Below, piece after piece: positions 6,213 through 6,465 of a stretch of DNA of 6,465 bases (positions within the stretch are counted from its first letter, which is position 1; every line of letters starts with the position of its first letter). Source of the DNA: Bacteroidaceae bacterium (GTDB lineage: Bacteria > Bacteroidota > Bacteroidia > Bacteroidales > Bacteroidaceae). The notes under the pieces were generated by a model, which saw nothing but the letters and a program-made list of their open reading frames with translations, was not told the DNA's origin and did no database searches. The position numbers and the translations under genes are program-made. The stretch covers positions 1 through 6,465 of the forward strand of contig CAADWS010000175.1 of the NCBI GenBank assembly GCA_900752815.1. Direction: 5' to 3'.

Positions 6213-6388
6213 TAATGAGAAACTTTTGCAAAGAATGCGCCATGTTCTTTGGCCTATATTTATTATTTTTGCCATTGTCGGTAGGGCCGCATATCCTTAT
6301 TCCGCAGAAATCCGGTAAAGGGAGACATTTCATCCGGTTCTCGCGGCCTGCTTTCCGGCAAATCCATGAAAAATACATTTCTTACCCG

Positions 6389-6419
6389 TTGGCGGAATTA
6401 AATCGATAAAATATTTATG
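6389..6419 (+). promoter_or_regulatory. Promoter-like element at the right edge
   Basis: TTG (6389-6391) is followed after 20 bp by TATTTATG (6412-6419), one mismatch from TAnnTTTG. The surrounding sequence turns AT-rich to the end of the window. This fits a Bacteroidota promoter for a rightward gene or RNA starting beyond 6465. It is supported by motif and spacing only. Confidence 0.5.
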
Positions 6420-6465
6420 TATGAAAGGTTGCGCATATCGCTGATATTTAGTAAATTAGAAGTGA

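Larger units (their letters stand above)
5954..6465. other. 512-bp region with no supported gene
   Basis: No open frame here has a recognisable domain, family match or convincing start. The frames of 60-94 codons on both strands overlap one another, are rich in Arg/Ser/Pro or Cys/Phe, and run through the stem-loops. The region holds the possible terminator (6036-6074), the alternative stems (6076-6212), a short direct repeat TTATAGCC at 6007-6014 and 6018-6025, the palindrome TTTGCAAA at 6225-6232, an isolated -7-like TATTTTTG at 6264-6271 without a -33 partner, and the promoter-like element at the right edge. It probably ends the regulator unit and begins the control region of the next gene. 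Confidence 0.5.

Noticed and set aside
6158..6409. 83-codon plus-strand frame with a hydrophobic stretch (CAMFFGLYLLFLPLSVG)
   Set aside because: The hydrophobic run comes from a T-rich segment, the frame overlaps the stem-loop and the edge promoter, and a minus-strand frame (6094-6378) covers the same bases equally well.

Overview
The window looks like a stretch of a Bacteroidota (Bacteroidales) chromosome, probably from a Prevotella- or Bacteroides-type gut or oral organism. I infer this from the protein families, from the A-rich rather than Shine-Dalgarno-like starts, and from a promoter of the Bacteroidota type (TTG, 20 bp, TAnnTTTG). The genus is not proven by anything I can see.

The left part (70-3837, minus strand) holds two exported glycoside hydrolases that read as one transcription unit. 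A family GH20 beta-N-acetylhexosaminidase comes first (3837 to 2263), followed after 90 bp by a family GH2 beta-galactosidase-like enzyme (2172 to 70). Both have signal peptides and intact catalytic residues. A likely joint role is stepwise trimming of beta-linked GlcNAc/GalNAc and Gal from host-type or dietary glycans. No SusC/SusD pair, sulfatase or transporter lies inside the window, so if this is part of a polysaccharide utilisation locus, only its edge is visible.

A 217-bp divergent control region (3838-4054) separates the hydrolases from two regulators. It has a good Bacteroidota promoter firing rightwards, a -7-like element firing leftwards about 23 bp away, and a GC-rich inverted repeat in the hydrolase leader.

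The right part (4055-5953, plus strand) holds two tandem AraC-family regulators. They align without a gap over 290 residues at about 68% identity (hand count). Each has an N-terminal cupin sensor domain and a C-terminal double helix-turn-helix. Their recognition helices are almost identical while the effector domains have drifted, which fits a gene duplication giving two regulators that read similar DNA. A 15-base direct repeat, two copies at a 19-bp period, sits just before the second regulator.

The last 512 bases (5954-6465) hold no gene I can support. They contain a possible terminator after the second regulator, a set of nested and mutually exclusive stems (6076-6242) that could be a structured RNA or a small palindromic repeat element, and a promoter-like element at the right edge pointing out of the window. 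I see no CRISPR array, tRNA, rRNA, transposase or phage gene. I see no clearly new multi-gene system; the regulator pair and the structured 3' region are the parts most worth checking.

[Format note: the original answer gave no confidence values; the 0.5 in every feature is a placeholder required by the schema, not an estimate.]
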